A DNA stretch of 64,000 nt from the NCBI GenBank assembly GCA_023630585.1, contig CM042551.1:2252001-2316000 (forward strand). The letters are read 5' to 3'. Position 1 is the stretch's first letter, and the number at the start of each line of letters is the position of its first letter. The notes beneath the pieces are model-generated. The model was given only the letters and a program-made list of their open reading frames with translations. It made no database searches and was not told where the DNA came from. A program made the translations under genes and the position numbers. Source of the stretch: Cranoglanis bouderius. Taxonomy: Eukaryota > Chordata > Actinopteri > Siluriformes > Cranoglanididae. Below, piece after piece: positions 11,701 to 20,444 of the stretch.

Positions 11701-14196
11701 CCGATTGTTGCAGCAGATGTCCGGGTAGCTGGTCTCAGACGATCTTGGGGGTGAAGATGCTGGATGTGGAGGTCCTGGGCTGGTGTGGTTACACGTGGTC
11801 TGCGGTTGTGAGGCCGGTTGGATGTAGTGCCAAATTCTCTGAAATGCCTTTGGAGACGGCTTATGGTAGAGAAATGAACATTCAGTTCACGCTCTGGTGG
11901 ACATTCCTGCAGTCAGCATGCCGACTGCACGCTCCCTCAAAACTTGTGACATCTGTGGCGTTGTGCTGTGTGATAAAACTGCACATCTTAGAGTGGCCTT
12001 TTATTGTGGCCAGCCTAAGGCACACCTGTGCAATAATCATGCTGTCTAATCAGCATCTTGATATGCCACACCTGTGAGGTGGATGGATTATCTCGGCAAA
12101 GGAGAAGTGCTCACTAACACAGATTTAGACAGATTTGTGAACAATATTTGAGAGAAATAGGCCTTTTGTGTACATAGAAAAAGTCTTAGATCTTTGAGTT
12201 CAGCTCATGAAAAATGGGGGCAAAAACAAAAGTGTTGCCTTTATAATTTTGTTCAGTGTAGCTTAATCGCATGGTGAAAATATATTGAGGAAAACCATGT
12301 TTCACAATTATTGACTGTACAATTAAAACTGTATTTGGAGAAAAGTCTTAAACCCCATTTTATTGGAATTCCTATTAATTAGATTTTTACTGTGCAGTAC
12401 TTCAGCGCATGCTTCTTACTAAATGCTCCATGTAAATAAAAGTAACTTATTAAACTAATGAACTCAGTGAACCCTTCAGTCAAATGTATTATTTGTTTAA
12501 AATGAGCACAGCTATTGTTTCAGCTTCATTAGATCGAGAGGATGGTCTTTCTTTCATCACGTGGTCCGTGTCCTCCACTTGATAATGTCTTTTACGATTT
12601 TCCGAAGCTGCCTGATCTGTATATCATGCTTTAGATCCTAAAAAGGTCCTTTAGATCCTTAAAGTGTACTGTAAGGTCAATATGTAGTTGACTTTCTTCT
12701 TCTTTATCTAATCTTAAGAACATTTGGGGGATTTTTTTAAAAAAAAACCCTGTTTAAGACTGAAAAAAAACCACCAAACTGGCCAAAGTTAACTTCTTGG
12801 TTCATTTCTTGTTGAGTTTTGGGTGAACATAAACAGTTTGTTTAGAATCTGTAATTATAAAACATACGGTATTATATTTTTTATCAATGGAGCATGATGA
12901 AGATTGTTTCTAAAAGATAACTTGTGCAAAAGTTTGTATATTTTGATAATCATCTCAGACTTTTTTATCCCGTTCAGGCGATATCCAGATCGGCATGGTG
13001 CACAGGAAAGAGCGTCTTGATGTGGAGGTGATTCGTGCTAGAGGTCTGGTGGGCAAACCGGGCAACAAACAGACGCCAGGTGACAATACAATTTTCCTCC
13101 TTCCATAACAGACATATTGGATGATTTGCTGTCATCCGTATACTTCTTTAGTTTTGCACTGGGACTATGACGCTAGGTCCAGCTTACAAATAATGAACAT
13201 CTATTCAAATCAAAATGTATTCTCTAAATGTCTGTAAAGGTCAGACCACGCCCAGTTCTTCAGTGATGTCACACAGTCGTGCAGACGTGGTTTAGGACAC
13301 AGTGGGACTAACTGTGATCTGTAAACGTGAACTTTTACAGTCTAGTTGAAATGTTAAAAGGATATCACACAGTAGGTTAGAAACCAGAAGAGTTAGAGGA
13401 TTTCTTGATCAGACATATTTCTGCTCATCTCATAGTTTTCTACTAATTACTTTTTGTAGCACCCTACGTTAAAGTCTATTTACTGGACAACGGGAAGTGT
13501 ATAAACAAGAAGAAGACAAGACTAGCGAGGAAAACACTGGACCCTCTGTATCAGCAGCAGCTGCAGTTCGAGGAGAGTCCTGAGGGAAAAGTGTTACAGG
13601 TAAACCTCACACAAAACATGCGTCGTGAAAAGAAAATGTGATTGGTTGTGTCGTACAATCACCTGTTTTAGTTTGAAAGAGCAATGAGATGACATTATTG
13701 AAAAAGCACCAACTAAACATTGCCAAAGTCACAGAGAGACCCAAACACACCCTCACATCTATTCATATGGCAGCTTCTATACCTCGGACAAGAAGAAACA
13801 CATCTCAGTGATCATTCAGATTTTGTAACATTCCAGACAATCTTTAGGGAACTTCATATAGGGTGCTCCTATAATCCTATAGCTATCGTCTTAAATAAGA
13901 TCAAGTCTTTTCTGTTGGATTAACCAAAGCATTTTAATCAGTTGTGTGATTGTCTTTTGTTAATGTTAAACCCATACTGTGTTTTTCAGATCATCGTGTG
14001 GGGAGATTACGGCCGCATGGACCACAAGTCATTCATGGGCGCTGCTCAGATCCTGTTGGACGATTTAGAGCTCACCAACATGGTGATTGGCTGGTACAAA
14101 CTGTTCCCCCCCACCTCATTGGTGGATCCGACGTTAGCTCCTCTGAGCAGAAAAGCTCCTGAAGGAGCGACCGACAAATCAAATGTTCGCTCATAA
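1..14196 (+). CDS. rims2: RIMS2-like synaptic active-zone gene, C-terminal exons
   Basis: RIM proteins are presynaptic active-zone scaffolds that bind Rab3, Munc13 and calcium channels; the C-terminal C2B domain does not bind Ca2+ and contacts membrane and liprin/synaptotagmin partners. Exons seen: 1-86, 382-531 (cassette), 1850-2064, 9905-10046, 10184-10296, 12978-13079, 13460-13599 and 13990-14196. Every junction has GT and AG, and the codon phases match (2,2,1,2,1,1,0). Recognisable blocks are KKRRSSFGAKM, NLIFPGVKIS, GLGPAQLAGRQTLATPPMGD and WGDYGRMDHKSFMG. The choice of RIMS2 over RIMS1/3/4 rests on family memory: ARGLVxKPG, YLLDNG, IIVWGDYGRMDHKSFMG and a long NMVIGWYKLFPP tail. The 5' part of the gene (Rab-binding, zinc finger, PDZ, C2A) lies outside the window. 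The final residues (SRKAPEGATDKSNVRS) differ from the usual RASQSSLESS tail. Family 0.97; exact paralogue (2, a or b copy) about 0.75. Confidence 0.93.
87..1849 (+). other. RIM introns around the cassette exon
   Basis: The sequence is non-coding apart from the cassette exon. It contains (TG)n at about 345-379 and an 18-bp CT-rich tandem repeat (unit CTTCCTCATCTCCTTCTC, three copies) at 1288-1341. I see no other gene or element. Confidence 0.6.
382..531 (+). CDS. rims2: Putative poly-Glu cassette exon of the RIM gene
   Basis: The 150-nt segment follows a (TG)n stretch that ends in TAG (acceptor at 380-381) and ends at the good donor ACAG|GTCAGA. It enters and leaves in phase 2, so including or skipping it keeps the frame. 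It encodes an acidic, low-complexity peptide (SRGEAVQQSQSQGEE, then a run of eight Glu). RIM genes are known to be heavily alternatively spliced in this linker. No stop occurs in the spliced frame. It could be spurious because the composition is simple. Confidence 0.5.
1850..2064 (+). CDS. rims2: RIM linker exon (FTSKM to SQLDPE)
   Basis: The acceptor is TGACAG|T at 1849/1850 and the donor is GAGG|GTGAGG at 2064/2065. It encodes GFTSKMKNRAQTATPGSN, then TKSSSVGGEMCSLGRNDE, and the basic block KKRRSSFGAKMAAMVGLRKK. This is the conserved RIM segment before the QRSTETGLAVEM motif. Phase 2 in, phase 1 out. An ATG at 1866 exists but is internal to the exon. Confidence 0.9.
2065..3061 (+). other. 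RIM intron, trinucleotide-rich AT sequence
   Basis: Irregular TAC/TAT/ACT trinucleotide-rich DNA (2210-2730) followed by AT-rich sequence. It looks like a decayed (ACT)n or (TAA)n satellite. No coding signal is seen. Confidence 0.5.
3062..3454 (+). repeat. 27-bp minisatellite, about 14 copies
   Basis: There are 14 to 14.5 head-to-tail copies of a 27-bp unit (GGGGCCTAGAGATATTCATG plus 7 bases) with only two common variable sites: TAT/TGT and CCT/CTT. Because 27 is divisible by 3 and the unit has no stop in several frames, it opens false reading frames on both strands (YMGPRDIHG repeats on plus). It lies deep in a RIM intron and is not a gene. Confidence 0.97.
3795..4052 (+). repeat. L2-type LINE 3' end
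   Basis: Contains the fish L2/CR1-like 3' tail phrases TTCCTCTCAAGGTTTCTTCC, GGGAGTTTTTCCTTGCCACT, GCTGCTTTGGGACAATG and CGCTATACAAATAAACTGAA. It ends in a short ACTTGA repeat tail. The reverse transcriptase part is missing (5' truncated). Confidence 0.8.
4455..5035 (+). repeat. 5S-rRNA-derived SINE (SINE3 type)
   Basis: The head (about 4468-4560) keeps 5S rRNA landmarks: GGCCATATCACCCTG, then TCTAAGCAGGGTTGAGCCTG and GTACCTGGATGGGAAAAC, which cover the internal promoter region. A long body follows, then a LINE-like tail (GAAAAGTGCTATATAAATGT) and (ATT)n. The middle of the 5S part is diverged, so this is a SINE, not a 5S gene. Confidence 0.85.
5036..6458 (+). other. RIM intron, nothing recognised
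   Basis: About 1.4 kb with no convincing coding frame, RNA gene or bounded element. Short repeat-like stretches (5480-5640, 6270-6450) may be old interspersed repeats. Confidence 0.4.
6461..7551 (+). mobile_element. Tc1/mariner-like element, deleted, with ~210-bp TIRs
   Basis: Bounded by CAGGTGCATCTCAAAAA at 6461 and its reverse complement ending at 7551, flanked by TA on both sides (6459-6460 and 7552-7553). The inverted repeats extend about 210 bp inward (6461-6674 and 7337-7551). The interior keeps transposase fragments: a catalytic-domain start (about 6770-7060, frames broken) and PADSPDLNLVE with AKGAPPKY at 7087-7296, where E is the third catalytic residue. The DNA-binding half is deleted. 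Non-autonomous. Confidence 0.92.
7554..8794 (+). other. RIM intron upstream of the gamma exon
   Basis: Contains a CT-rich tract (about 7680-7705) and a (GT)n microsatellite at 8660-8706 just upstream of the candidate promoter. No coding signal is seen at 7554-8650. Confidence 0.4.
8795..8870 (+). promoter_or_regulatory. Candidate internal promoter for the gamma-type RIM transcript
   Basis: An inverted CCAAT box (ATTGG, 8801) and a weak TATA-like AATACAAAAG (about 8846) lie 170-220 bp upstream of the alternative first ATG at 9020. The stretch between them is pyrimidine-rich. RIM2-gamma is known to come from its own internal promoter, so position and content agree. No transcription start can be proven from sequence. 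Confidence 0.45.
8919..9017 (+). repeat. 29-bp tandem repeat in the gamma 5' leader
   Basis: About 3.4 copies of a 29-bp unit beginning GCGGGGTGTCAGAG run directly up to the ATG at 9020. If the internal promoter is used, the repeats lie in the 5' untranslated region. They contain no ATG. Confidence 0.85.
9020..9140 (+). CDS. rims2: Alternative first coding exon of gamma-type RIM (short isoform)
   Basis: ATG at 9020 opens MGRLGQDGVQHSQSKLSL and then SASFEALAVYFTCMNSFNG. This matches the distinctive N-terminus of RIM-gamma/RIM4-type proteins (SQSRLSLSASFEALA-YFPCMNS). The donor GCAG|GTAGGA at 9140/9141 leaves one base (phase 1). That is exactly what the next exon at 9905 needs: g+ag gives Glu, then E G K K K K. 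The resulting protein would have this 40-residue leader, the QRSVETGLAIEM block and the C2B domain. A second ATG (9111) is less likely because the conserved block starts upstream of it. Confidence 0.85.
9187..9255 (+). repeat. (CTA)n / (ATA)n microsatellite
   Basis: A compound trinucleotide repeat downstream of the gamma exon donor. It makes a false Leu/Ile-rich reading frame. Confidence 0.9.
9905..10046 (+). CDS. rims2: RIM linker exon (QRSVETGLAIEM)
   Basis: The acceptor is CACAG|AG at 9904/9905 and the donor is GAAA|GTAAGA at 10046/10047. It encodes EEGKKKKPVRLAIQRSVETG, then LAIEMKSRMTRQLSRETAEE. The QRSxETGLAxEM and TRQxSRE motifs are shared by all RIMs. It is used by both long and gamma isoforms. 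Phase 1 in, phase 2 out. Confidence 0.93.
10184..10296 (+). CDS. rims2: RIM exon (LIFPG ... GLGPAQLAGRQTLATPPM)
   Basis: The acceptor is CCATAG|T at 10183/10184 and the donor is ATGG|GTGAGT at 10296/10297. It encodes NLIFPGVKISTDSQFTEFLD, then GLGPAQLAGRQTLATPPM, the conserved stretch just before C2B. Phase 2 in, phase 1 out. Confidence 0.95.
10648..12258 (-). mobile_element. Tc1/mariner-like element with near-intact transposase
   Basis: 1611 bp bounded by CACTGAACAAAATTATAAAC at 10648 and its complement ending at 12258, with TA on both sides. The TIRs are long (about 280 bp; to about 10935 and from about 11972). The interior encodes a transposase on the minus strand. It lies in the RIM intron between exons 10184-10296 and 12978-13079, opposite in orientation to the gene. 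Confidence 0.95.
10968..11912 (-). pseudogene. Tc1/mariner-type DD34E transposase, one N-terminal lesion
   Basis: Cut-and-paste transposase. The minus frame is open for about 315 codons, from about 11912 to the stop at 10968. It contains the helix-turn-helix tail (VHFSTISRL), TPAQD, the catalytic block FTDESRF (first D), QHDNARPHVA (second D) and YSPDMSPSEHVWD (E). Exactly 34 residues lie between the second D and E. It ends INSMRRRCIAL ... GGHTRY. Upstream, at about 11893, the frame shifts (small deletion), separating the first 20 or so residues, which read VLRERAVGMLTAGMSTRA in the neighbouring frame. The catalytic residues are all present. It is probably inactive because of this shift. Confidence 0.88.
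12261..12977 (+). other. RIM intron, nothing recognised
   Basis: AT-rich intron sequence leading to the C2B exon at 12978. No element or gene is identified. Confidence 0.4.
12978..13079 (+). CDS. rims2: RIM C2B domain, first exon
   Basis: The acceptor is TTCAG|GC at 12977/12978 and the donor is CCAG|GTGACA at 13079/13080. It encodes GDIQIGMVHRKERLDVEVIR, then ARGLVGKPGNKQTP: the first C2B beta strands and the start of loop 1. Phase 1 in and out. Confidence 0.95.
13460..13599 (+). CDS. rims2: RIM C2B domain, second exon
   Basis: The acceptor is TTGTAG|C at 13459/13460 and the donor is ACAG|GTAAAC at 13599/13600. It encodes APYVKVYLLDNGKCINKKKT, then ARKTLDPLYQQQLQFEESPE. The polybasic KKKTRLARK stretch is typical of C2B. 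It leaves in phase 0. Confidence 0.95.
13671..13855 (+). repeat. Dispersed repeat shared with 59205-59365
   Basis: About 180 bp in the last RIM intron closely matches 59205-59365 (shared phrases AGAGCAATGAGATGA, TGCCAAAGTCACAGAGA, GAAACACATCTCAGTG). Family unknown. The short open frame here is a by-product. Confidence 0.8.
13990..14196 (+). CDS. rims2: RIM C2B domain, last coding exon and stop
   Basis: The acceptor is TTTTCAG|A at 13989/13990. It encodes IIVWGDYGRMDHKSFMG, then LELTNMVIGWYKLFPP and a 30-residue tail ending KSNVRS, with a TAA at 14194-14196. The core is conserved. The last 20 residues diverge from the tail remembered for mammals. Confidence 0.95.
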   Translation: MIVWGDYGRMDHKSFMGAAQILLDDLELTNMVIGWYKLFPPTSLVDPTLAPLSRKAPEGATDKSNVRS

Positions 14197-15600
14197 TGGC
14201 GCCAAGATGTCCTCTGCATGCTTCACGCTGCGTCCCGTGCGAAGGCTGAGAGCAAGAACACGCCGCCGTCTTCCTGCTGCCAAAAGAGAAACTAGGAAAT
14301 GGGGAGACGTCGGAACCGAGCATTTGGGTTCGAGCATCGTTAAAGTCGGAAAGACAGACAGCTCAGAGGTCCGAAGCTCGACTCAGTGTGGGATAGACGA
14401 AGACAAATAACACTATGTCGAGCTTAAAGAGAAGAGATCTTTTTGGGATGGAAAGACACCAACCTTTGGCTGATTTGTTTCCTTTTCATATGGACAACAG
14501 TGTGACTTATCCAGAGCTTTGGATGTCTGTAGAGAAATGAGAAGAAGACACCTACAAAAAGCCATGTGGAAAAACAAAGCCTAGCCTGAGAAAAGGAAAA
14601 GAACAGAGAGTTACGGTGGAGCTCAGAAATCCAAAACTCGACTCCCTCAACAAGGGTGTGGCTGGTAGACATGACGAAGAAAAAATGAAGCTCTCTTAGG
14701 ATCATGTATAAGGAAAGAGAAACAAAGGTCCAGCTTTTGAGAGAAAGATGACAAACCTTGGCTGTTCTGTTTCATGTCAGCATTGTTTTTCCAAGAACTT
14801 GGGTGAGAAAAAATAAAAAATAAAATAAAAACGCACAAAAGGCATGTGGACCAACAGTAATGGGCTAAAGAGAAGATTAAGATTCATTAGAATGGATGAA
14901 TCCAGGACAAGAAAAATAAAGCCAATTTCAGCTGATTTTAAGAGAATGATGGTGACAGTAACATTTATTTGGATGTTTTGTTTCATATGCAAAAGGAACT
15001 CAGTGTTCTCCATACAGAATTTGGGATTTCTGCAAAAAAAAAAAAACAACAACAACAAGACACACACACAAAAAAAGCCATGAGTGGGCTAACAAGAGCA
15101 AAAGAAAGAGAGAAGAAGCTGAGAATGACATCTCCAAAGCCCTACTGCACTTCCTCAATCAAGCCAGATAAATACAATGAATTATCAAATGTTCCCGTTT
15201 TTGATAAAGATTCGAAAACAAGATTCAAAAACAAATCTAAAAAGAGAACTCTTTTACGCTCTGGTATGATGCTATTTTCAGTGATGTACTGTATTAAAGT
15301 CATGAGAAGAATTTTTCTTTTCTTTTCTTTTTTTTTTTTTGCATGGATGCAAATTATACAAAACAAATATTTTCTTTAAGGCTGCTGCTAAAAAAAAAAA
15401 AAAGATCAAAACAAGAGCCCGATCGGCCATTTTTAATGGTTTCTATTCAATTCGATTAAGAGAAATCTCCAGTGCATGCTTTACAATAAGAGTGACTGCG
15501 TTGAAGATTAAGATGTGATTGTTGTTGTACTTCTGTATTTGTTGCAGATCAGCAGCAGTGTGGCCTGGGAAAAATAAAACCCATTTCCAAATAGAAAAAG
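14197..15600 (+). other. Probable 3' untranslated region of the RIM gene
   Basis: No credible coding frame follows the stop. The sequence is rich in A tracts and in imperfect echoes of short phrases (for example GGACAACAGTG / GGACCAACAGTA). The first well-placed AATAAA is at 15573-15578, with others around 14809-14828 inside an A-rich tract. The end is inferred. Confidence 0.4.
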
Positions 15601-16680
15601 ATTTTTAAAAATACCATATTTTCCAGACTTAATTGTGCTGTGTTTTTCACCTTGTAGTTGTTACGGTACATGTTATCATTCTTGCTTTAGGCTTATGCTG
15701 TTTCTTATTGTGATTATTTTTCTAAACAAATAGAGAAACTGAAATCACACATTTTAATAATCATGCGTAAACGATAACAGCTTAAACAATAACAGCTGTC
15801 CTGGTGGATAGAAATCACCAACGTTTAGCCAAAAGCAAACCTCCCTGCTCAACATGGTAGTTTTTTGTCTCCATGCAGATTTCAGCAGGATGTGACTTAT
15901 AGTCTGGAAAATACGGTAAACAGATAAGACCCTTAAAATACCTTTATTTCAAATCAGTGACTTGTGGTTATAATAATTGTGTTCAAACTGCACTTTTCTC
16001 TTCCTTCCATCTGCTTTCAGGCTGCCATGTTGATTTATTTCCACTGGGAGGCTCTGTGTTTTACTGTTATTGTCTTTTCAACCTTTTATTTCTCCACTCA
16101 TTTGTCCAAATTCAGACCTTTAAAAAAAAAAGCTTAAGACTCACTTCTACTTTTGAGCATGTTTTACTAAAAGATTAATTAATGTGAGAGTTAGTGGTTA
16201 GTGCATGTGGACGTGAAGCTCAGCTCTCAGATCCTCAACTTTATCAAAAGCTCATTTAAGCTCATTTTGTTTCCCCATTTTATTTTTCTGCATTTAATTT
16301 CTCCGTTAAAAACCAGGTGATTCCCAGTGAAATAAAGAAAATCCACACTTTTGCAAGGGAGACCTGGCCAAGTTGTTCAAATGGATATTAAAGTAATTTT
16401 ATATTTAACAGAAGTTGACTAGTAAGGTTGCAAGTATATATTATTTTAATATTGTAATAAAGAAAAGGATAAAAAAAAAAATGACCCCATTAGACAGTGC
16501 AGTATGTCACAGACTGGTTTATGAAAATGGGAAAATTGCCACACAATTTTTAATTGTTTTCTTGTTTTGAGAAAAATTAAATAATTAAAAAACACTGTGT
16601 GTTATTTATTCTTTGCCTGTTATTATTATTTTGATTTTTTTTTCTCCTTCATGGATCAAAACCTTGTTGTTGTGAATGAT
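15600..16680. other. AT-rich intergenic DNA
   Basis: Several A/T tracts and AATAAA-like hexamers (for example at about 16332). No coding frame, RNA gene or bounded element is seen. Some of it could be alternative 3' UTR of the RIM gene. Confidence 0.4.
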
Positions 16681-16849
16681 TTCAGTAGAGAGACATTTGG
16701 TGAACAGATATAAATGGAGAGGTCAGACAAAAAGTGATTCCACCCACCCAATGCCCCAACCCCTCGCATGAGAGCATCTGGGGTCTGGCCACCAACATAA
16801 CCTGGTAGGGTTCAGCCTGAAATGGCAACATGGTTCGTGTTGTGGGCTC

Positions 16850-17005
16850 ACCACCTGCATAATGGAGGTTGGGGGAATCATTGATCAGTTGAGGCTTAAG
16901 GGCGTTGCTCAAGGGTGTAGCAGTGGCAGATTGGTGGTGCTGGGATTTGAACTCACAACCAGTCAGAAGTCCAATGCCTTAACCACTGAGCTACCACTAC
17001 TCACT
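16850..17005 (-). repeat. tRNA-derived SINE
   Basis: On the minus strand the head reads GGTAGCTCAGTGGTTAAGGC (A box) and, 25 bases on, GAGTTCAAATCCCAGCACC (B box), with an anticodon-like CTTCTGA between them. The body continues CCTTGAGCAACGCCCTTAA toward 16860. The body extends past the tRNA part, so this is a SINE and not a tRNA gene. Confidence 0.8.
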
Positions 17006-17299
17006 GGGTCAGGGCCAATGCTGTACCACTGGGTCAGGGCCAATGCCAGTCAGGCAGCAGGGTTGGGCTGATGGACTACACCTTTGAATTGGAAACTGGA
17101 TTGGGGATCATGAGATGAAAAGGTAAGGAGATTGATTTATTTGGTCTTACATCCACACACCCATAGTTAGGGCTTTGGTACCAAACCTCTTGAATGGGGT
17201 GGTCTCTCCTATGCTTGGAGATACTGACTAGTCTCAGGCTGGGGCCTTGAAGTTAGAGTTTTTCCCAGTGGACAAGAGGGTCACCTCTATGAGTTTTTG

Positions 17300-17800
17300 A
17301 GTCTCAGTTTGGAAACGTCTGACTGTTGTTTGTGCTTATGTACCCAATAGCAGTTATGAGTATTTAACCTTCTTATAGAAGGTGGACCAAGTGACTCCAG
17401 ACTCTACTGACTCCATAGTCCTTCTGTGGGACTTCAATGCTCATACTGGGAATGAAGGTGATACTCGTAGGATTGGGCGGAATGACCTCCCATATCTGAA
17501 CCCAAGTGGGAAAACGTTATTAGATGTCTGTTCAAACCACAGACTGTCAATAACACTTTGTTCAAACACAAAGCTGCTTATAAGTGGACTTGGACCCAGG
17601 GAACCTTGTGCCAACAATCAATGATAAACCTTGTGATTGTATCATCAGACTTGAGGCCATATGTTTTGGACACTTGGGTAAGAGCTGGTGGCGAGTTACT
17701 GTGCAGAACACTGGACAGATTAATGTGGCAAACTCGGGAGAGCTTCATGTGTTGCTAATGTTAGCTGGTTTGGTTTATGCAATCACTTTGTTCACTTAGA
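17300..17800 (+). repeat. LINE endonuclease (APE-type) fragment
   Basis: Frames from 17382 to 17760 keep pieces of an APE-like endonuclease: LLWDFNAHTGNEGDTRR (the DFN catalytic Asp-Phe-Asn), IGRNDLPYLNPSGKTLLD, and in another frame INLVIVSSDLRPYVLDT. Frameshifts are frequent. No reverse transcriptase part remains. The clade is not assigned. Confidence 0.7.
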
Positions 17801-17913
17801 TTGGTTTGCTAGTTATAATATCAGTACAACGAGCTAGCTTAGACTGCAAAATGAACAACAGACTTGGAAAAAACTGCAAAGAAATCCATCTCCTATATCT
17901 GATAGCAGTTGGT

Positions 17914-17950
<37 letters not shown>

Positions 17951-18795
17951 CATGAGGCTTGACCGTTATGTCCAAAACTGTCAATCACCTCATTAACCCT
18001 CTTCTTCATGATCAAATAATTCCTCTAAAATGCATTCAACATAGAGAAAAACATTAGGAGAAGGTATCAGGGTCGACTGAACATGTAAAAAGTGACAGAA
18101 CACTATTCCTGAAAATAATTTGTGGAGATAATGAAACTTCTAATGGAATTTTGAGACCTTTAATGGGAATGGGTGGGGTTCAAACTGTACTGCAGCCAAC
18201 CACAAGAGGGCCTCAGATACTTCACTTTTGACTCCCTGTCAAAAGGACAGCGCCACTGTACTATACTATACTCAAATATCACTACATACTTACACTTATA
18301 TTACATACTACATTTTGCAGAAGATACAGATGTTCTGGAAAACACACACACACACACATTCACTCACTAACACACACACACTCACACTTTGTCCAAGTGA
18401 CTGGGCTGGACAAGACTAACCAATGGCTGAAATGTTGTACTGATCTGTGTACACCTAATGTTTGAAGATTTAAAAACCTCCAGTTAATTCTCCAGACATT
18501 TACCACAAAAGCTTATAAAATGTTTATAACAAATGACAGTCACAGCAATTAGATATCCTCAGAATGTTACAAATACAAAAAGCAGTGTTTACAGGAAAGA
18601 GAACACAGAGTAGCAAGAGCATGTTGAGTAAATAATCACAGCTTCAGGCATCGTGATGTCTTAGAGTCTTCCAATCAGATGATGTGATCGAGTGGTCCAA
18701 TGAATTGATCTTCAGTAAGTGCTTATTCCTGATAGTAGTGCTGCAACACCACTCAGTAAAACCCTATGATGAAGAATCACAGGTACACAGCAGCG
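17754..18795. repeat. Segment with collinear matches at 60474-63890
   Basis: 17754-17834 matches 60474-60555 (TATAATATCAGTACAACGAG). 18556-18795 matches 63553-63890 (AGAATGTTACAAATACAAAA, GTTTACAGGAAAGAGAACAC, AGTAGTGCTGCAACACCACT). Order and orientation are kept. (GT)n lies at about 17919-17950 and (CA)n at 18345-18385 within it. It is either an old segmental duplication or two copies of a long repeat. Confidence 0.7.
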
Positions 18796-19316
18796 ACTCG
18801 TGACCACAGATTTTGGTGGGACGGGCCGACATTAACGCCAACAACAACACAGCCTCAAAGAAAATGAAGTGGAGATTCTATCACACTTGACAGAGGCTAT
18901 AGATTACTATCTAGTGAATTTCAACAGCAACTCCATAGAAGACAGTTGAGAGCTGACAATTTATCCAGTGTACAGTCTAGCAGCTTGTTACAACTGGGTT
19001 TAGACTTTACCTTCAACTGTGTAATATTATTAACCAGGGTTTACAGGTTTCAGCAAAATTTCAATTTTTCCAAAATTTCAAACTACATCTCATGAACCAC
19101 ACAAAGACCTTAAACTAGTCCAGAACATTTGGGCATAGGAAAATGGAGAAGTTTTTTTTTTTTTCCTCTGCTTTTGAGTGGAAAACAAGTATTTCTGATG
19201 TACAGATATTATTCACTCCATAATCCCCCTTTCACTCTAAATCTCTGTAATGCAGTATATCTTACAATAGAAATGGTTATTTACATCAGACACATTGCAC
19301 AGACACAGGTGGTTTG

Positions 19317-19796
19317 GGAACCATGAACAAAGAGCTACGGATATATAACTATGAACTACGGACAATGAGCTTGAAACCATTCACTATACTAACTTGAAAC
19401 TAATACATTCTACTTTAAACTAATACTCCGCAAGGAAGCAGAAACAGAACGGGGTTTAAATACACAGACAGAAATGAGAGACCCCTGAAACCAATGATCA
19501 AACAATAAACAAGAACCAATGACAGAACGGGGACAGAGACATGACGTAAACCAAGGAAGCAATAAACATAAGGAGGCGGAGACATGACACAAAGCAAAAC
19601 ATAAGCACATGGTAGAACATGGGAGGCGGAGACATGACGTGAAAGAAAACAGAAGCACGTGGCAAAGAAAACAAACGTGAGTTCATGAATGAGTCCGAAG
19701 GGTTTTTGTGAATAGCGCTGGAATGCGCTCAGTGGAATGCGGAAGTACGCTGCTCCGCTAGCCTCGTAGTGAGACAGAGAGGGAACCTAACAGAAG
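19317..19796 (-). mobile_element. Partial LTR (gypsy-type solo LTR family)
   Basis: On the minus strand it begins TGTTAGGTTCCCTC near 19796 and contains CATGTCTCCGCCTCC repeats and the promoter-like GTATTTAAACCCCGTTCTG. It is the same family as the complete solo LTR at 55383-56137 and the copies at 22140 and 49637. The 3' end is lost near 19317. Confidence 0.75.
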
Positions 19797-20045
19797 TACA
19801 GGTGCTACAGGAGAACAGCTCAAACACATGGAGGAGGGTGAGATCTCCGCAGATGAGGTGAGTTACTCTGACTGCTCAGGTGTGTCAGAAACCCAGCCAG
19901 ATGACCTGTACTCCATCACACAGATCAACCGGTTTCAAGAACAGACTAAAGGAACAAGGAATGTTTCACTGTTGAGATGATTTCCACTCAGGAAATGGAC
20001 ATGTCAGTGTGGAGTCAGTACACTCCTGTATCCTGAGCAAAGTCT
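19797..20045 (+). repeat. L1-clade ORF1-like fragment
   Basis: A short plus-strand stretch reads EEGEISADEVSYSDCSGVSE, then YSITQINRFQEQTKGT. This resembles the C-terminal part of ORF1 in fish L1/Tx1-like LINEs. Its DNA is also partly echoed at 32560-32600. Too short to classify firmly. Confidence 0.4.
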
Positions 20046-20240
20046 CCACAAATAGTTGCATCTATAAACTCGATGTACTATAACTTGGATATCTGATCTT
20101 TATTTCCTGACTTTTTACTTACATGGACTTGAAAATGAGAACAAACTGTATCGGGTTCGGGGTTTTAGGACGGGGGGTTGAATGGTGTTTATAAATATGT
20201 AAATATGTTAGAATGATTCATTAAAGGCATCTTGAAAGTC

Positions 20241-20241
20241 A

Positions 20242-20293
<52 letters not shown>
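20241..20293 (+). repeat. (CT)n microsatellite
   Basis: About 25 CT units directly upstream (plus sense) of the last LRR exon unit. A much shorter version is present in the paralogous unit at about 32690. Confidence 0.95.
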
Positions 20294-20299
<6 letters not shown>

Positions 20300-20444
20300 G
20301 TCTCCCCTTACATCCCAGAAAACAAAATCTGGGCTCACTAAATGAAGTTTGTTTTGCGTCATGTTCAATCCAAAATTATGTAGCAAATGCTAAATGTATC
20401 TTACTGAGGAGCAGGTCATGTGAGTCTCAGAGAGATGATCTTAC

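Noticed and set aside
16930..17005. tRNA gene on minus (anticodon-like TCT)
   Set aside because: A and B boxes are present, but no acceptor-stem pairing is evident and it runs into a SINE body.
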